64,000 nt of DNA, from the NCBI GenBank assembly GCA_965279115.1, contig OZ257137.1, forward strand, positions 3,162,001 through 3,226,000, given 5' to 3'. This document shows positions 37,281 to 45,650 of this stretch, in pieces. The stretch comes from JAEUOS01 sp965279115 (GTDB taxonomy: Bacteria; Pseudomonadota; Gammaproteobacteria; Burkholderiales; JAEUOS01). A program made the translations under genes and the position numbers. Every line of letters begins with the position of its first letter. The stretch's first letter is position 1. The notes under the pieces were generated by a model. The model saw only the letters and a list, made by a program, of their open reading frames with translations, was not told the DNA's origin and did no database searches.

Positions 37281-39242
37281 TTAAGTCGGAGAGCGTGTTA
37301 CCCGCGTCACGTCCGATACGTCATACGGTTCGCGGTCGAGTTTCAGGAACGCGTTTCGCTCCTTAGCGCTGATCCGGCCTTTGGATAGCCTTTTTGCTAT
37401 GACGCGGGTGATCTGGGGCGCGGCTGCGCTGGTACCACGAACACCGGTTATTGTGCTGCTGGAGGTGCCGCTGGAAAGGACGTAGCCGAGCGTGATCGAC
37501 TGCTCTGCCGGCGCCATCGCGTTCGGCCGGCGTATGTTCCCCGCACGTCCTGCCTGTCCGTCGGCGGAATACGCAGTTTCGCGCATATCGCTACGGCGAT
37601 AGGCACCTGCCACGACAGTGCGCTTTCCGGTAGCGAGGGCATTGAGTGTTCCGGCGCGCCGCACATAGCTTTCGGATGCGGGATCGTCGACCTCCCAGGC
37701 CCGGCCAGCATCGTCGAGGCGAGCGGACTGATACTCGGGGTCGTCGAAATATGACTGTCGACCCCGGACAATCTGGCCATATGGCGTGTCGTCGCGCTGT
37801 ATCCACGCGTTGATTCGAACGCTGCCCTTGCCTTCGCTTGTGACTTTCACGGTCCAACAACCGCCGGGCACAGGGTTCGGAGCGTCCGGTGACGTGGGTC
37901 CGATGGCGACAAAAAACATGGTCCGCGGATTGGCCCTGCCCAGGCGCCGAACGACGATCACGCAGCCGGCGCCGCTTGCGACCATGCCCGCACTTGAGGA
38001 GGTGCTTGCTCTTGCGGATGCGCCATTTGGCGCGACTATTTCGACGGTGATGTTTGGCGGATCGCCCGCGCCGGACAGGTCTGCCCAGATCTCCATGAAG
38101 CTCGGGGTGTCGTCATCCGGCAGCACGCGCCAGCGCAAATCCCGTGTTCGGGCGCTCGGACTCAGGTGAAAGGCGGCATGGCCACGGGACTGGCCATTGT
38201 TGCCGGCGGCGACCACGATCTGCAGCCGATCATCGCGCAATTCAATAAGCTCGTCCATGGCGCGCTCGATGAGGGATGATCCGTCATGCGGCCCGGCCGT
38301 GCGGCCGAAACTCAGATTGACGACCACGCGGATCGACTTGTCGATCGCATCCGCACGCGCCAGAATGTAGCGCAGCGCGTCGAGGATGTGGTAACACAAT
38401 GAAGTGCCTGAACTGTCGGCGATAGTCGCCTCGGGCAATTGCACGCAAATCACGGCGGGCTCGGTCTCCCTGATATCTTCCACAGGCCCCAACGCGAGGC
38501 ACATCACGGCGGCACCGTGCGTGCCACGGCGCAAGTTGCGCCGATAGTCCAATCGCTGGTACAACGCTGTTTCGCCGTGTCGGAGTGCGATGGAATCAAC
38601 GGCGGTGGCAATTTGAGCACTTTGGAGCTCGGTGCCGTAGGGCATGATTCCGCTCGGTGCGCCCGGGCGTGCAGGGTTCTGGTCCCAGAAATCCCACACC
38701 AGCGGATCGCCGTTTGCGTCTCGAAATCGTCCGTTTGCGAAAGGAAGGCCGTCGTCAATGATGCCGATCACGACCTTGGGCTTTTTCGAACGCCCGCGCT
38801 TTTGCTGCGGAATCCAGGATGCGTCAATGCCAGTGGCACGCTTGCCGGGATTGGGGCGGATCGCGGGTCCGATTTCGACCCGCGCGACTGCATGGACCAC
38901 CGGGTCGGCCTTGGCGAGGGCGATGAAAAACTCCCTGCTCGCCAGGGCAGTGAAGTAGCGCGCGGTGCTGAGGTCGCTGGCTGTCTTGTCAGTGTAGATG
39001 CGGGGGATCATCAGCAGTCTTGCCACGGCAGGGTCTTGCGCCAGAGTCGCGGCGTTTGTAGAAATGCTCGCCGTCAACTCAATGACCACCGGCACTTGCT
39101 TGGGTTCGCCACCCAGGTGCGAGAACCCGTCGATGTCGGCCCAGACAAATGCGGGATCTATTCGCTTTCTCGCTTTTGCTGTGCAGGCGCCCCAGTCAAT
39201 GCCGGTCCAGTTGCCGACAGTCTGATTCGCATCCGTTCTCAC
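37281..39242 (-). CDS. Subtilisin-like (S8) serine protease, GTGA-coupled to a haloperoxidase-fold gene
   Basis: 653 residues. The complete S8 triad is seen: Asp163 in GIIDDGLPF, His242 in RRGTHGAAVM and Ser605 in VRGTSAAAPQ; the oxyanion Asn is in VVAAGNNGQS. About 190 residues between the Asn and Ser regions form an inserted beta-rich domain (NITVEIVAPNG to WTVKVTSEGKG). There is no signal peptide, so it may act in the cytoplasm or be exported with its partner. The start is GTG 39242, overlapping the stop of the upstream gene (GTGA). The N-terminal 130 residues have no known domain. Confidence 0.85.
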   Translation of the reverse strand: MRTDANQTVGNWTGIDWGACTAKARKRIDPAFVWADIDGFSHLGGEPKQVPVVIELTASISTNAATLAQDPAVARLLMIPRIYTDKTASDLSTARYFTALASREFFIALAKADPVVHAVARVEIGPAIRPNPGKRATGIDASWIPQQKRGRSKKPKVVIGIIDDGLPFANGRFRDANGDPLVWDFWDQNPARPGAPSGIMPYGTELQSAQIATAVDSIALRHGETALYQRLDYRRNLRRGTHGAAVMCLALGPVEDIRETEPAVICVQLPEATIADSSGTSLCYHILDALRYILARADAIDKSIRVVVNLSFGRTAGPHDGSSLIERAMDELIELRDDRLQIVVAAGNNGQSRGHAAFHLSPSARTRDLRWRVLPDDDTPSFMEIWADLSGAGDPPNITVEIVAPNGASARASTSSSAGMVASGAGCVIVVRRLGRANPRTMFFVAIGPTSPDAPNPVPGGCWTVKVTSEGKGSVRINAWIQRDDTPYGQIVRGRQSYFDDPEYQSARLDDAGRAWEVDDPASESYVRRAGTLNALATGKRTVVAGAYRRSDMRETAYSADGQAGRAGNIRRPNAMAPAEQSITLGYVLSSGTSSSTITGVRGTSAAAPQITRVIAKRLSKGRISAKERNAFLKLDREPYDVSDVTRVTRSPT

Positions 39243-40423
39243 GTGGTCGCCCCTGGCGCACGGGGCCATTCCGCAGCGACTTGGTCGCGGAGCCAGCGCA
39301 TGGTCATGGAGGAGTTTGCATCGGCGGCAATTGGTTTCGATTGGCGCGACCATTTGTTTGAGTCTGCGAAGGAAGGAAAGTCCTCCGCGCCACGATACTC
39401 GCGGCCATCGAAGCGTCGCGGCGAAACTTGTGAAAGATAACCGCAGCGCGAAAGAAAATACTCCGCCAAGGCGTTGCCCAATACTTCGCCGGCAGCGGAG
39501 TCGACTGGAAAGTGCACACCCGCGATGGTGCGGTTAATCGCAATCCGGATGGCCAGGCGCTGCAATTGTTCGCGCAACTTCATGCCTTGCGGATGAATCT
39601 CCTGGATGATCCGGGCCACCATGAAGGCTTCCGTGGCGTGACCGCTGGGAAGGGTGCTATGGCCCGGTGTGGTGATGATGGGCTGAATCTTCGAGGAATA
39701 CTCGACCGGGCGGGCACAGCCAAGTGCGTGCTTGAACCGCATTTCCACATGCCAGGCCAGGCGCAGTGCCGCCTCCAGCATCTCGATGGTTTTGGCGTGG
39801 CGTCCGGGCTGAAGTCCACAGATTGATGCCCAAAAGGCGATGGGCGCGCCCAACTGGGAAAGTATCTCGCCGGATCGCTCTTCCCGCAGGTCAGCGTAGT
39901 TGTTGACCCATTCAAGTTGTTTGCGGAGGACGTCATCACCTGGCGCGATCATCTGCACAAGTGTGGTTTGCGCGACTGTGCGTGTGCCGAACTTGTCATG
40001 GCCCAACGACGTTCCAGCCTCTGCGGGCTGGATCGGGCAGAACAACGTGGCAGCCGCGTGGCGGCCACCTTCTCCGCTCTTGACTTCCCCCGATTCAAAC
40101 CATAACCCGGCCATGGTCTCGACATCGAAAACCGCCGCCCTCACACCCGCATCCCACTTCGCCAGGCGCTCGTTCTCTACTGACGGAACCCACGGATCCA
40201 GGTCCGGCTTGCCGTCCCATGCACCTACTATGCCGTCGCGGCTGTACAAGAGCGCTCCAGCGAAGAGCGGGCTGAATGCACCCGCGGCGCCGGCGGCCCC
40301 CGCGGCCCCTGCAGCACCTGCGGCTCCAGCAGCACCCGCTGCACCGGCAGCACCCGCTGCACCGGCAGCACCCGCTGCACCAGCAAGCAATGCCGCACCT
40401 GCGGCTCCGGCGTATGTCGTCAT
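39239..40423 (-). CDS. Vanadium-dependent haloperoxidase / PAP2-fold protein with Gly-Ala-Ala repeat N-terminus
   Basis: 394 residues. The phosphatase/haloperoxidase signature is complete: Lys231 and Arg238 in KHALGCARP (KX6RP), His262 in LPSGHATE, and Arg298, His304 and the Asp in RTIAGVHFPVD (RX5HX3D). The all-helical length and N-terminal helical region resemble bacterial vanadium haloperoxidases more than small PAP2 lipid phosphatases, but halide activity cannot be read from sequence. Residues 5-49 are a Gly-Ala-Ala repeat (12 Gly periods after Leu13) encoded by tandem DNA repeats. It is the middle gene between the cyclase/TPR gene (21 bases upstream) and the protease. Confidence 0.83.
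   Translation of the reverse strand: MTTYAGAAGAALLAGAAGAAGAAGAAGAAGAAGAAGAAGAAGAAGAAGAFSPLFAGALLYSRDGIVGAWDGKPDLDPWVPSVENERLAKWDAGVRAAVFDVETMAGLWFESGEVKSGEGGRHAAATLFCPIQPAEAGTSLGHDKFGTRTVAQTTLVQMIAPGDDVLRKQLEWVNNYADLREERSGEILSQLGAPIAFWASICGLQPGRHAKTIEMLEAALRLAWHVEMRFKHALGCARPVEYSSKIQPIITTPGHSTLPSGHATEAFMVARIIQEIHPQGMKLREQLQRLAIRIAINRTIAGVHFPVDSAAGEVLGNALAEYFLSRCGYLSQVSPRRFDGREYRGAEDFPSFADSNKWSRQSKPIAADANSSMTMRWLRDQVAAEWPRAPGATT
40278..40411 (-). repeat. Tandem repeat encoding (Gly-Ala-Ala)n
   Basis: The 5' part of the haloperoxidase-fold gene is a tandem array with 9- and 18-base periods. Three near-perfect 18-base units (GCACCCGCTGCACCGGCA and variants on the plus strand) lie at about 40338-40395, flanked by diverged copies. 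The array keeps frame and encodes Gly-Ala-Ala triplets. Such arrays can expand or contract in multiples of 9 bases without breaking the gene. Confidence 0.85.
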
Positions 40424-40444
40424 ATGATGTTCTCCTGGTCTTGT

Positions 40445-42259
40445 CTATGTGGTGTGCTCGGGTAATCCTGCCTGGCGCAGTGCATCACTCCAGATGCGTC
40501 CGGTTTCGTACTCGCTGCTCGGGTGGCTTGCGAGATATCCGGAAACACTCGCGCGCGGGTCGCGCCGGCATAGCTCGGCTACGGTTTGTTGGCCACCCGG
40601 GAGATCGCCGTCCAGCACCTGTGCGATAGCCAGGGCGCGGAGCGTTGAAATGTGCGTGCGGTTGGCTTTCAATGACCGTCGCGCGAGTTCGATGGCACGC
40701 CCATAACGGCCGTCGGACAGGGCGGCCGTGGCGGCAAGGGAGTCGTAAAAGTAGCGCAGCGGATCCAGAGGCGAAAGGGAGATCGCCGCCTCTGTCAGTT
40801 GCACCGCGAGCGTGCCTTTGCCCTGAAAGGCGTACAGGGTTCCGAGTAGCAACTTGGCGAGGGATTCGTTGGGATTGACTTGCAGGGCCTTGAGGTAGCT
40901 TTCCTCCGCTTCGTCAAATTGTCTGCGCAGATTGGTGTGTACCAGTCCGGAGATGGCGAAAGCCATGGAGCACTCGACATCAAGCTCCAGAGCCCTGTGA
41001 CAGTAGGCGAGCGCCTGCTGCTCATCCGCCTTCTGATCGTTGGACCAACCCTGGACGCAGCGAAGCACATGCCATTTCGCCAGCCAGGCATGCGGAATCG
41101 CCTGCGCGGGTGCGCGCTCGATCAAGGTTTCAAGATGCTCGCGCGACCGGCGAAAGCTATCGGCGCCCAGACGGTGCATGAGACCGATGGCGCCCATCAG
41201 CAGGGCGTAACTCTCAAGGGTTGGGAGCGGATTGCTGATTGAGCGAACCAGCTCGCGCTGGACGATCTGCGCCGCCACCGCGCGAGCCACTTCAGAGCCT
41301 AGCGGACTGTCCGCCAAGAAGAGGTCCTGCATCGTGGGCAACAAGCGCTCGGACCATATCACGGTGCCTTCGCGCGCCTCGGTGAGTTCGAGGAACATGA
41401 GCAAGCGCCCGCCGGATTCGTAGTAAACCCCAGAGACAGCGTATTGGGCGCCCAGCAGGTTGCCCAGTGTGGCGGGAGTCTCGTTACGTCCGCGCATTAC
41501 CGAAGTCGACAGTCGCGAAATGACGTTCAGCTCCGGCATGCGCGAGAGCGCCCGGATCACCTCATCCGCGAATGCCTCTCCAAACACGTCGTGTACCGGG
41601 TCGGCGGATCTGGAAGCCGGCGGGATCACGGCAACGGTCGGGCGCATTTCGGATTGCGGGCGTTGTACGGCCGGCAGCGGCATGTCCCCCGGCCGTGCGG
41701 CTCGATATACCCGTAGGGGATCACCGTAGTGTTTGGCGGCAAAACGCTCGCCCAGATCCTCGATTTCGCCCAGATCCTCGATGTCGGCATCGAGGGAATC
41801 AACGAGCTGGTCGCGGGCTTCCGGGGTCAGGACGGTCTCGCCCGGTTTGGCGATTGTGGCCAGCCGTGCGGTCCGGTTGACGGCGCGGCCGTAGATATCC
41901 TCGGAGTCCTCTTCGTAGCTGCCCAGATGGATTCCGATACGCATGCGCATCGTACGGCCGGGTTGCCGACCGGCGTTGTCGGCTTCGGCCAGGTCGTGTA
42001 CCGCGTACGCGGCGGCTACCGCACCCTGCGTGGTGCCGAATACCGCGAGGATGCGGTCGCCGGTGTGATTCACGAAGCGCCCGCCGTGACGTCCGAGGGG
42101 GCCTCCACGAATGGCCTCGCACAGGTGCAGCCAGCGCTCGATGGTCTCGCCTTCATTGTCTTCCATAAGGCGCACGGAATCGGCCAGATCGGCCAGGAAT
42201 ATCACCCTGGCCGACACCGAATGTTGGGCACCGACGGTTTCTGGTTCGTACGAGCGCAT
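40445..42259 (-). CDS. Class III adenylate/guanylate cyclase-like domain protein with TPR repeats
   Basis: 604 residues. The N-terminal cyclase-homology domain (about 15-185) keeps the first metal Asp24 (IFLADLADSV), the second Asp68 in HTGDR and the NxxxR pair in AVNRTARL. The usual Lys that selects adenine is Asn64 (VNHTGD), so nucleotide specificity or activity is doubtful. A TolB-N-like segment follows (about 215-345: VAVIPPASRS, FADEVIRALSRMPELNVISR). The C-terminal TPR region (about 375-590) contains AYCHRALELDVECSMAFAIS and SYLKALQVNPNESLAKLLLG. It is probably the first gene of the operon with the haloperoxidase-fold protein and protease. Confidence 0.82.
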   Translation of the reverse strand: MRSYEPETVGAQHSVSARVIFLADLADSVRLMEDNEGETIERWLHLCEAIRGGPLGRHGGRFVNHTGDRILAVFGTTQGAVAAAYAVHDLAEADNAGRQPGRTMRMRIGIHLGSYEEDSEDIYGRAVNRTARLATIAKPGETVLTPEARDQLVDSLDADIEDLGEIEDLGERFAAKHYGDPLRVYRAARPGDMPLPAVQRPQSEMRPTVAVIPPASRSADPVHDVFGEAFADEVIRALSRMPELNVISRLSTSVMRGRNETPATLGNLLGAQYAVSGVYYESGGRLLMFLELTEAREGTVIWSERLLPTMQDLFLADSPLGSEVARAVAAQIVQRELVRSISNPLPTLESYALLMGAIGLMHRLGADSFRRSREHLETLIERAPAQAIPHAWLAKWHVLRCVQGWSNDQKADEQQALAYCHRALELDVECSMAFAISGLVHTNLRRQFDEAEESYLKALQVNPNESLAKLLLGTLYAFQGKGTLAVQLTEAAISLSPLDPLRYFYDSLAATAALSDGRYGRAIELARRSLKANRTHISTLRALAIAQVLDGDLPGGQQTVAELCRRDPRASVSGYLASHPSSEYETGRIWSDALRQAGLPEHTT

Positions 42260-42353
42260 GTTAGCGAGAGCCCCCTCTCCTCGCCTCCCCAATACTAGGC
42301 ATTTCCGTACCGTCCTGCAAAGGGTTCGCAAGCAGGTTGGACGCCAGTCCGGA

Positions 42354-42373
42354 TGTGATGTGAATATGTCACA
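42354..42373. promoter_or_regulatory. Crp-like palindrome upstream of the cyclase operon and the LuxR gene
   Basis: TGTGA-ATATG-TCACA (42359-42373) is a perfect inverted repeat with a 5-base spacer, and a further TGTGA starts at 42354. The Crp consensus is TGTGA-N6-TCACA; TGTGA (42354) to TCACA gives N10 and the inner pair N5, so the match is imperfect. It lies in the 199-base gap between the divergent cyclase gene and LuxR gene, about 95-115 bases from the cyclase start. The Crp/Fnr protein at 36626 is an obvious candidate binder. Confidence 0.5.
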
Positions 42374-42458
42374 TTTTTCCTGTGTCATTGAATACTGACG
42401 GGCGATCCGATGATTCTTAGGCTGTCTCACATCGACAATCTTTGTGAGGGGAAGCAAG

Positions 42459-43256
42459 ATGGATCGCGACTATTCGGTAGCAAACGCTGGCACAGATGCG
42501 GGATATGGTGTGCCTCGCGCCTACCCCGGGAGCGCCAGCGCACTTGATCGGTTGCCCGCTGGACCGGGCTTTCACTTTGGGGCGCTTTTCGACGAATTTT
42601 CGTTCGGGGTCGCAGTCGTCGACCTTGGTGGCAACCTGCTCCATGCCAGCCGCGCCGCGTTGATGCAGTTGCAGGCCAGTCGCGGACTTCGGCTCGCTGG
42701 CGGGCTTGTCGAGGCAGTCTGCACAGCGGACGCCGCAGCGTTTCGTCAGGCCTTGAGCGGAGCCGCTGCCGGTCGGCGCAGCTACCTGGTGCTGGGAGCT
42801 CCGGGCGCGCGCCTGGACGTTGCATTTCTTCCGGTGTCTCCAGTCGGTGGCATTGGAACCTCGGCCGCAACCCTGGTTTTTGAAAAATGCGCCGGCAGCA
42901 GCGGCCTCGGCCTGTATTTCTTCGCCCAGGCCTACGGACTTACGCGGACCGAGCAGTTCGTCCTCAGTGAGTTGTGCGAAGGCATCAGCGTGGTTGAGGT
43001 TGCGCAGCGCAAGGGTTCAGCGGTGCATACCGTACGCACCCATGTGCGAAACATTCTCATGAAGACGAACGAGGCGAACTTGCGCAGCCTGGTCCGCCGG
43101 GTCGGGCTGATGCCGCCCATTGGCGCGCGTTTCGCTGCCGCACATGCGCGCAACGAGGCGCTGGGATGGCGAGAAGACCGGCCAGCGGCAACCCGCGCGA
43201 CGCCGGGTGCGGCCTCGGGCGACGTCGTCATGACCGCTCGCGCCACGGTGATGTGA
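42459..43256 (+). CDS. LuxR-type helix-turn-helix regulator with PAS-like N-terminus
   Basis: 265 residues. The N-terminal half (about 30-145) looks like a PAS-type sensor fold (LFDEFSFGVAVVDLGGNLLH). The C-terminal LuxR HTH (about 165-220) has LTRTEQFVLSELCEGISVVEVA and the recognition helix region KGSAVHTVRTHVRNILMKTN. There is no receiver domain, so it is not a standard NarL/FixJ response regulator; it may bind a ligand or be controlled by the kinase encoded 2 bases downstream. GAGGGG precedes the ATG at 42459. Confidence 0.83.
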   Translation: MDRDYSVANAGTDAGYGVPRAYPGSASALDRLPAGPGFHFGALFDEFSFGVAVVDLGGNLLHASRAALMQLQASRGLRLAGGLVEAVCTADAAAFRQALSGAAAGRRSYLVLGAPGARLDVAFLPVSPVGGIGTSAATLVFEKCAGSSGLGLYFFAQAYGLTRTEQFVLSELCEGISVVEVAQRKGSAVHTVRTHVRNILMKTNEANLRSLVRRVGLMPPIGARFAAAHARNEALGWREDRPAATRATPGAASGDVVMTARATVM

Positions 43257-43257
43257 A

Positions 43258-44457
43258 ATGCCTGCCTTGCTACGGAGCATGATGATGATCCTTCAATCAA
43301 CTCCACTGGTGGCGTTCGGATCAGCAGGATTTGACCCTGACAAAAGCGCTGAGGAAAGCGCTTCGATCGCTTCGGACGCCGAGGGTTTGTCGCCTGCCGG
43401 AAAAGGCCCGCTGGCGCCTGCGTTGAGCCGTAACCTGACGGCGCGGATAGAAGCTGAAGTCGAGCGACGCGTCCTGAAACGCTATGCCGAGTTGAAGGCA
43501 TCCAACGGTGCGCTTGAGTCCTTCACCTGTTCGGTCGCACATGACTTGCGGGCGCCGTTGCGTTCCATCGATTTCTTCAGCGCGCTACTGGCCGAAAAGG
43601 CTGCGGAACTCGATGATGAGTCAGCGCTGGCGCTGGGCCGTATCCGGGCGGCAAACGAACGAATGAACGCCATGATTTCGGATCTTCTGGACTTTTCGCG
43701 CGTCTCGAGCACCGAGCTCTGCAGGAAGCCAATCGATCTTTCTGCGCTGGCGCACGAGGTTGCAAGCGAACTTCGGACGGCTGCGCCCGAGCGCAAGGTG
43801 GAATGGCGGATCGAACCCGGTATCGTTGTCGATGGTGATGCCGGATTGATTCGCCTGGTGCTCGAAAACCTGCTTGGCAACGCCTTCAAGTACAGCCGCA
43901 ATTGCAGCACGGCACGTATCGAGTTCGGTTGCACTCGTCTTGCCGATGGCGGTCAGGAGATGTTTGTCCGTGACAACGGCGCCGGATTCGACATGAAGTC
44001 CGCGTCCAGGCTGTTTGTGGCGTTTCAACGCCTGCACCGTGCCGATGAATTCGAGGGAACAGGCGTCGGGTTGGCAACCGTGCGCGGGATTGTCGAAAGG
44101 CACGGAGGGTGGGTCGGTGCCACGGGTGAGAACGGAAAGGGTGCGACGTTCACCTTCGTATTGCCCGGAAGCGGTCTTCCAGCCGACAAACCGGCCTGCC
44201 TGCGACCGGCACCCAAGCGGGTTGACGGCTGGCGTGAGCGACTTTTGGCAGCGTTCGGGAATGCGCTGGTTGGCCTGTCCACACGTGCCGATCCATCCGC
44301 CATGCCCCAATCCGAGCCCCCGGCTACCCCCATGGTCGTGGCGCAGAACGCTCGTGCCCGGCGCATGAATCGTGAACTTGAGTCCTTTTCCGCCTCCGGC
44401 TGTGCTCTGTTCGGATTGGGGGTACTTGTGCTCGTCCTGACTGGCGCCCTTGCTTGA
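43258..44457 (+). CDS. Sensor histidine kinase with C-terminal membrane anchor
   Basis: 399 residues. About 60 N-terminal residues without a domain and a short coiled coil precede the H box SVAHDLRAPLRSIDFF (His95). The ATPase domain has LVLENLLGNAFKYS (N box), VRDNGAGFD (G1) and FEGTGVGLATV (G2), closest to bacteriophytochrome-type kinases. A linker of about 75 residues leads to a single hydrophobic helix at the very C-terminus (residues about 378-397), giving a tail-anchored kinase with no periplasmic sensor. The gene starts 1 base after the LuxR stop, so the two are coupled and probably work together. Confidence 0.83.
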   Translation: MPALLRSMMMILQSTPLVAFGSAGFDPDKSAEESASIASDAEGLSPAGKGPLAPALSRNLTARIEAEVERRVLKRYAELKASNGALESFTCSVAHDLRAPLRSIDFFSALLAEKAAELDDESALALGRIRAANERMNAMISDLLDFSRVSSTELCRKPIDLSALAHEVASELRTAAPERKVEWRIEPGIVVDGDAGLIRLVLENLLGNAFKYSRNCSTARIEFGCTRLADGGQEMFVRDNGAGFDMKSASRLFVAFQRLHRADEFEGTGVGLATVRGIVERHGGWVGATGENGKGATFTFVLPGSGLPADKPACLRPAPKRVDGWRERLLAAFGNALVGLSTRADPSAMPQSEPPATPMVVAQNARARRMNRELESFSASGCALFGLGVLVLVLTGALA

Positions 44458-44588
44458 CCATCTGCAGGGCGGGGCCGCTTGTCACAATGTGGATCCTTCG
44501 CTGAAGCCGTGACCGGTACCTGGCTTGTCTTGCGCCGTAATCTGTTAATTTCGCGTTTCTTGGTCGAAGATTGCACGAGACGCGGAAA

Positions 44589-44648
44589 ATGCCGGACATC
44601 CAGCCTAAGGTCGTACCCGCCTCAAGTACAGGGTGCAACAAGTCATGA
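44589..44648 (+). CDS. Possible 19-residue leader peptide overlapping panE start
   Basis: ATG 44589 opens MPDIQPKVVPASSTGCNKS, and its TGA (44646-44648) overlaps the ATG of the PanE-like gene (ATGA). It is too short to judge by composition and no strong ribosome site is seen. If translated, it would couple translation to the catabolic operon. The remainder of the 44458-44644 gap shows only an AT-rich patch near 44540-44560 that could hold a promoter. Confidence 0.25.
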   Translation: MPDIQPKVVPASSTGCNKS

Positions 44649-45631
44649 AGATCTGCATCGTCGGCGCGGGCGCTATCGGGGGTATTCTGGCCGCACGTCT
44701 TTCACATGCCGGTTTTTCCACCAGCGTCATCGCCCGCGGCGCCCACCTGGCGGCGATCCGGGCTAAGGGCCTCACCCTCAAATCGCCTGAGGGCGCCTTC
44801 ACGGTGCCGATCCTTGCCGAAGAAAGCCCGGCCGCCCTCGCCGCGCAGGTCGGCCAGCAGGAGGTGATCTTCATCGCCCTCAAGGCGCACCAGATCCCTG
44901 GCATGCTGGCCAATCTCGCGCCGCTGATCGAACCGGAAACCGTGGTGGTGCCGGCGATCAACGGTGTGCCATGGTGGTATTTCTTCCGCGAGGGCGGACG
45001 CTTCGACGGGCATCGCATCGAGCGCCTCGATCCGGAAGGAAAGCTGTTCAGCCTGCTTGATCCCCACCATGTGCTCGGTTGCGTCGTGCATGCGTCGGGC
45101 GAAGTCACCGCCCCGGGTGAAGTCACCTGGAACGGCCAGAAAACCTTCGTGCTGGGCGAACCGGATGGCAGTTTGTCGCGGCGCCTGAATTGCCTGGCCG
45201 ATGCGATGCAGCGGGCCGGCTTGCAGCCCAAAGTGAGCGAGCGTATCCGGGACGAAGTCTGGATGAAGCTCATCGGCAACACATCGTTCAACCCGGTCGC
45301 CGCCCTCACCCGGGCGCGTATGGACAGGATCTGCGCGAATCCGGAACTGATCGGTTTCATCCGCTCCATCATGCAGGAGATGATCCGGGTGGCTGACGCC
45401 TACGGAGTCCGCCAGCTTGTCGACATTGACCGTCGCCTCGAGATCGCGCAGTCGATCGGGCCGGTCAAGGTGTCGATGCACCAGGACATCGAGCTCGGGC
45501 GCAAGATGGAGGTTGACGCGATTGTCGGCGCTTTCATCGAACTGGCCGGCAAGGCGGGCGTTCCCGTACCTCTCACCAGCGCCTTGCACGGGCTCATTTC
45601 CGAGCTTGCGGCAAGCGTGTCACCCGACTGA
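44645..45631 (+). CDS. 2-dehydropantoate 2-reductase family protein (PanE-like)
   Basis: 328 residues. The Rossmann motif MKICIVGAGAIGGILAARL opens the protein, and the C-terminal ketopantoate-reductase domain contains DEVWMKLIGNTSFNPVAALT (catalytic Lys and Asn). It reduces a 2-keto acid with NADPH. In this setting, at the head of an aldolase/monooxygenase/TRAP operon, it is probably a catabolic ketoreductase rather than the pantothenate enzyme. The gene is 19 bases ahead of the aldolase gene. Confidence 0.85.
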   Translation: MKICIVGAGAIGGILAARLSHAGFSTSVIARGAHLAAIRAKGLTLKSPEGAFTVPILAEESPAALAAQVGQQEVIFIALKAHQIPGMLANLAPLIEPETVVVPAINGVPWWYFFREGGRFDGHRIERLDPEGKLFSLLDPHHVLGCVVHASGEVTAPGEVTWNGQKTFVLGEPDGSLSRRLNCLADAMQRAGLQPKVSERIRDEVWMKLIGNTSFNPVAALTRARMDRICANPELIGFIRSIMQEMIRVADAYGVRQLVDIDRRLEIAQSIGPVKVSMHQDIELGRKMEVDAIVGAFIELAGKAGVPVPLTSALHGLISELAASVSPD

Positions 45632-45650
45632 ATATCAAGGAGAAGCGAAC

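Noticed and set aside
40278..40411. CRISPR-like or non-coding repeat array
   Set aside because: Units are contiguous with no spacers, and they keep frame to encode Gly-Ala-Ala within a real gene.
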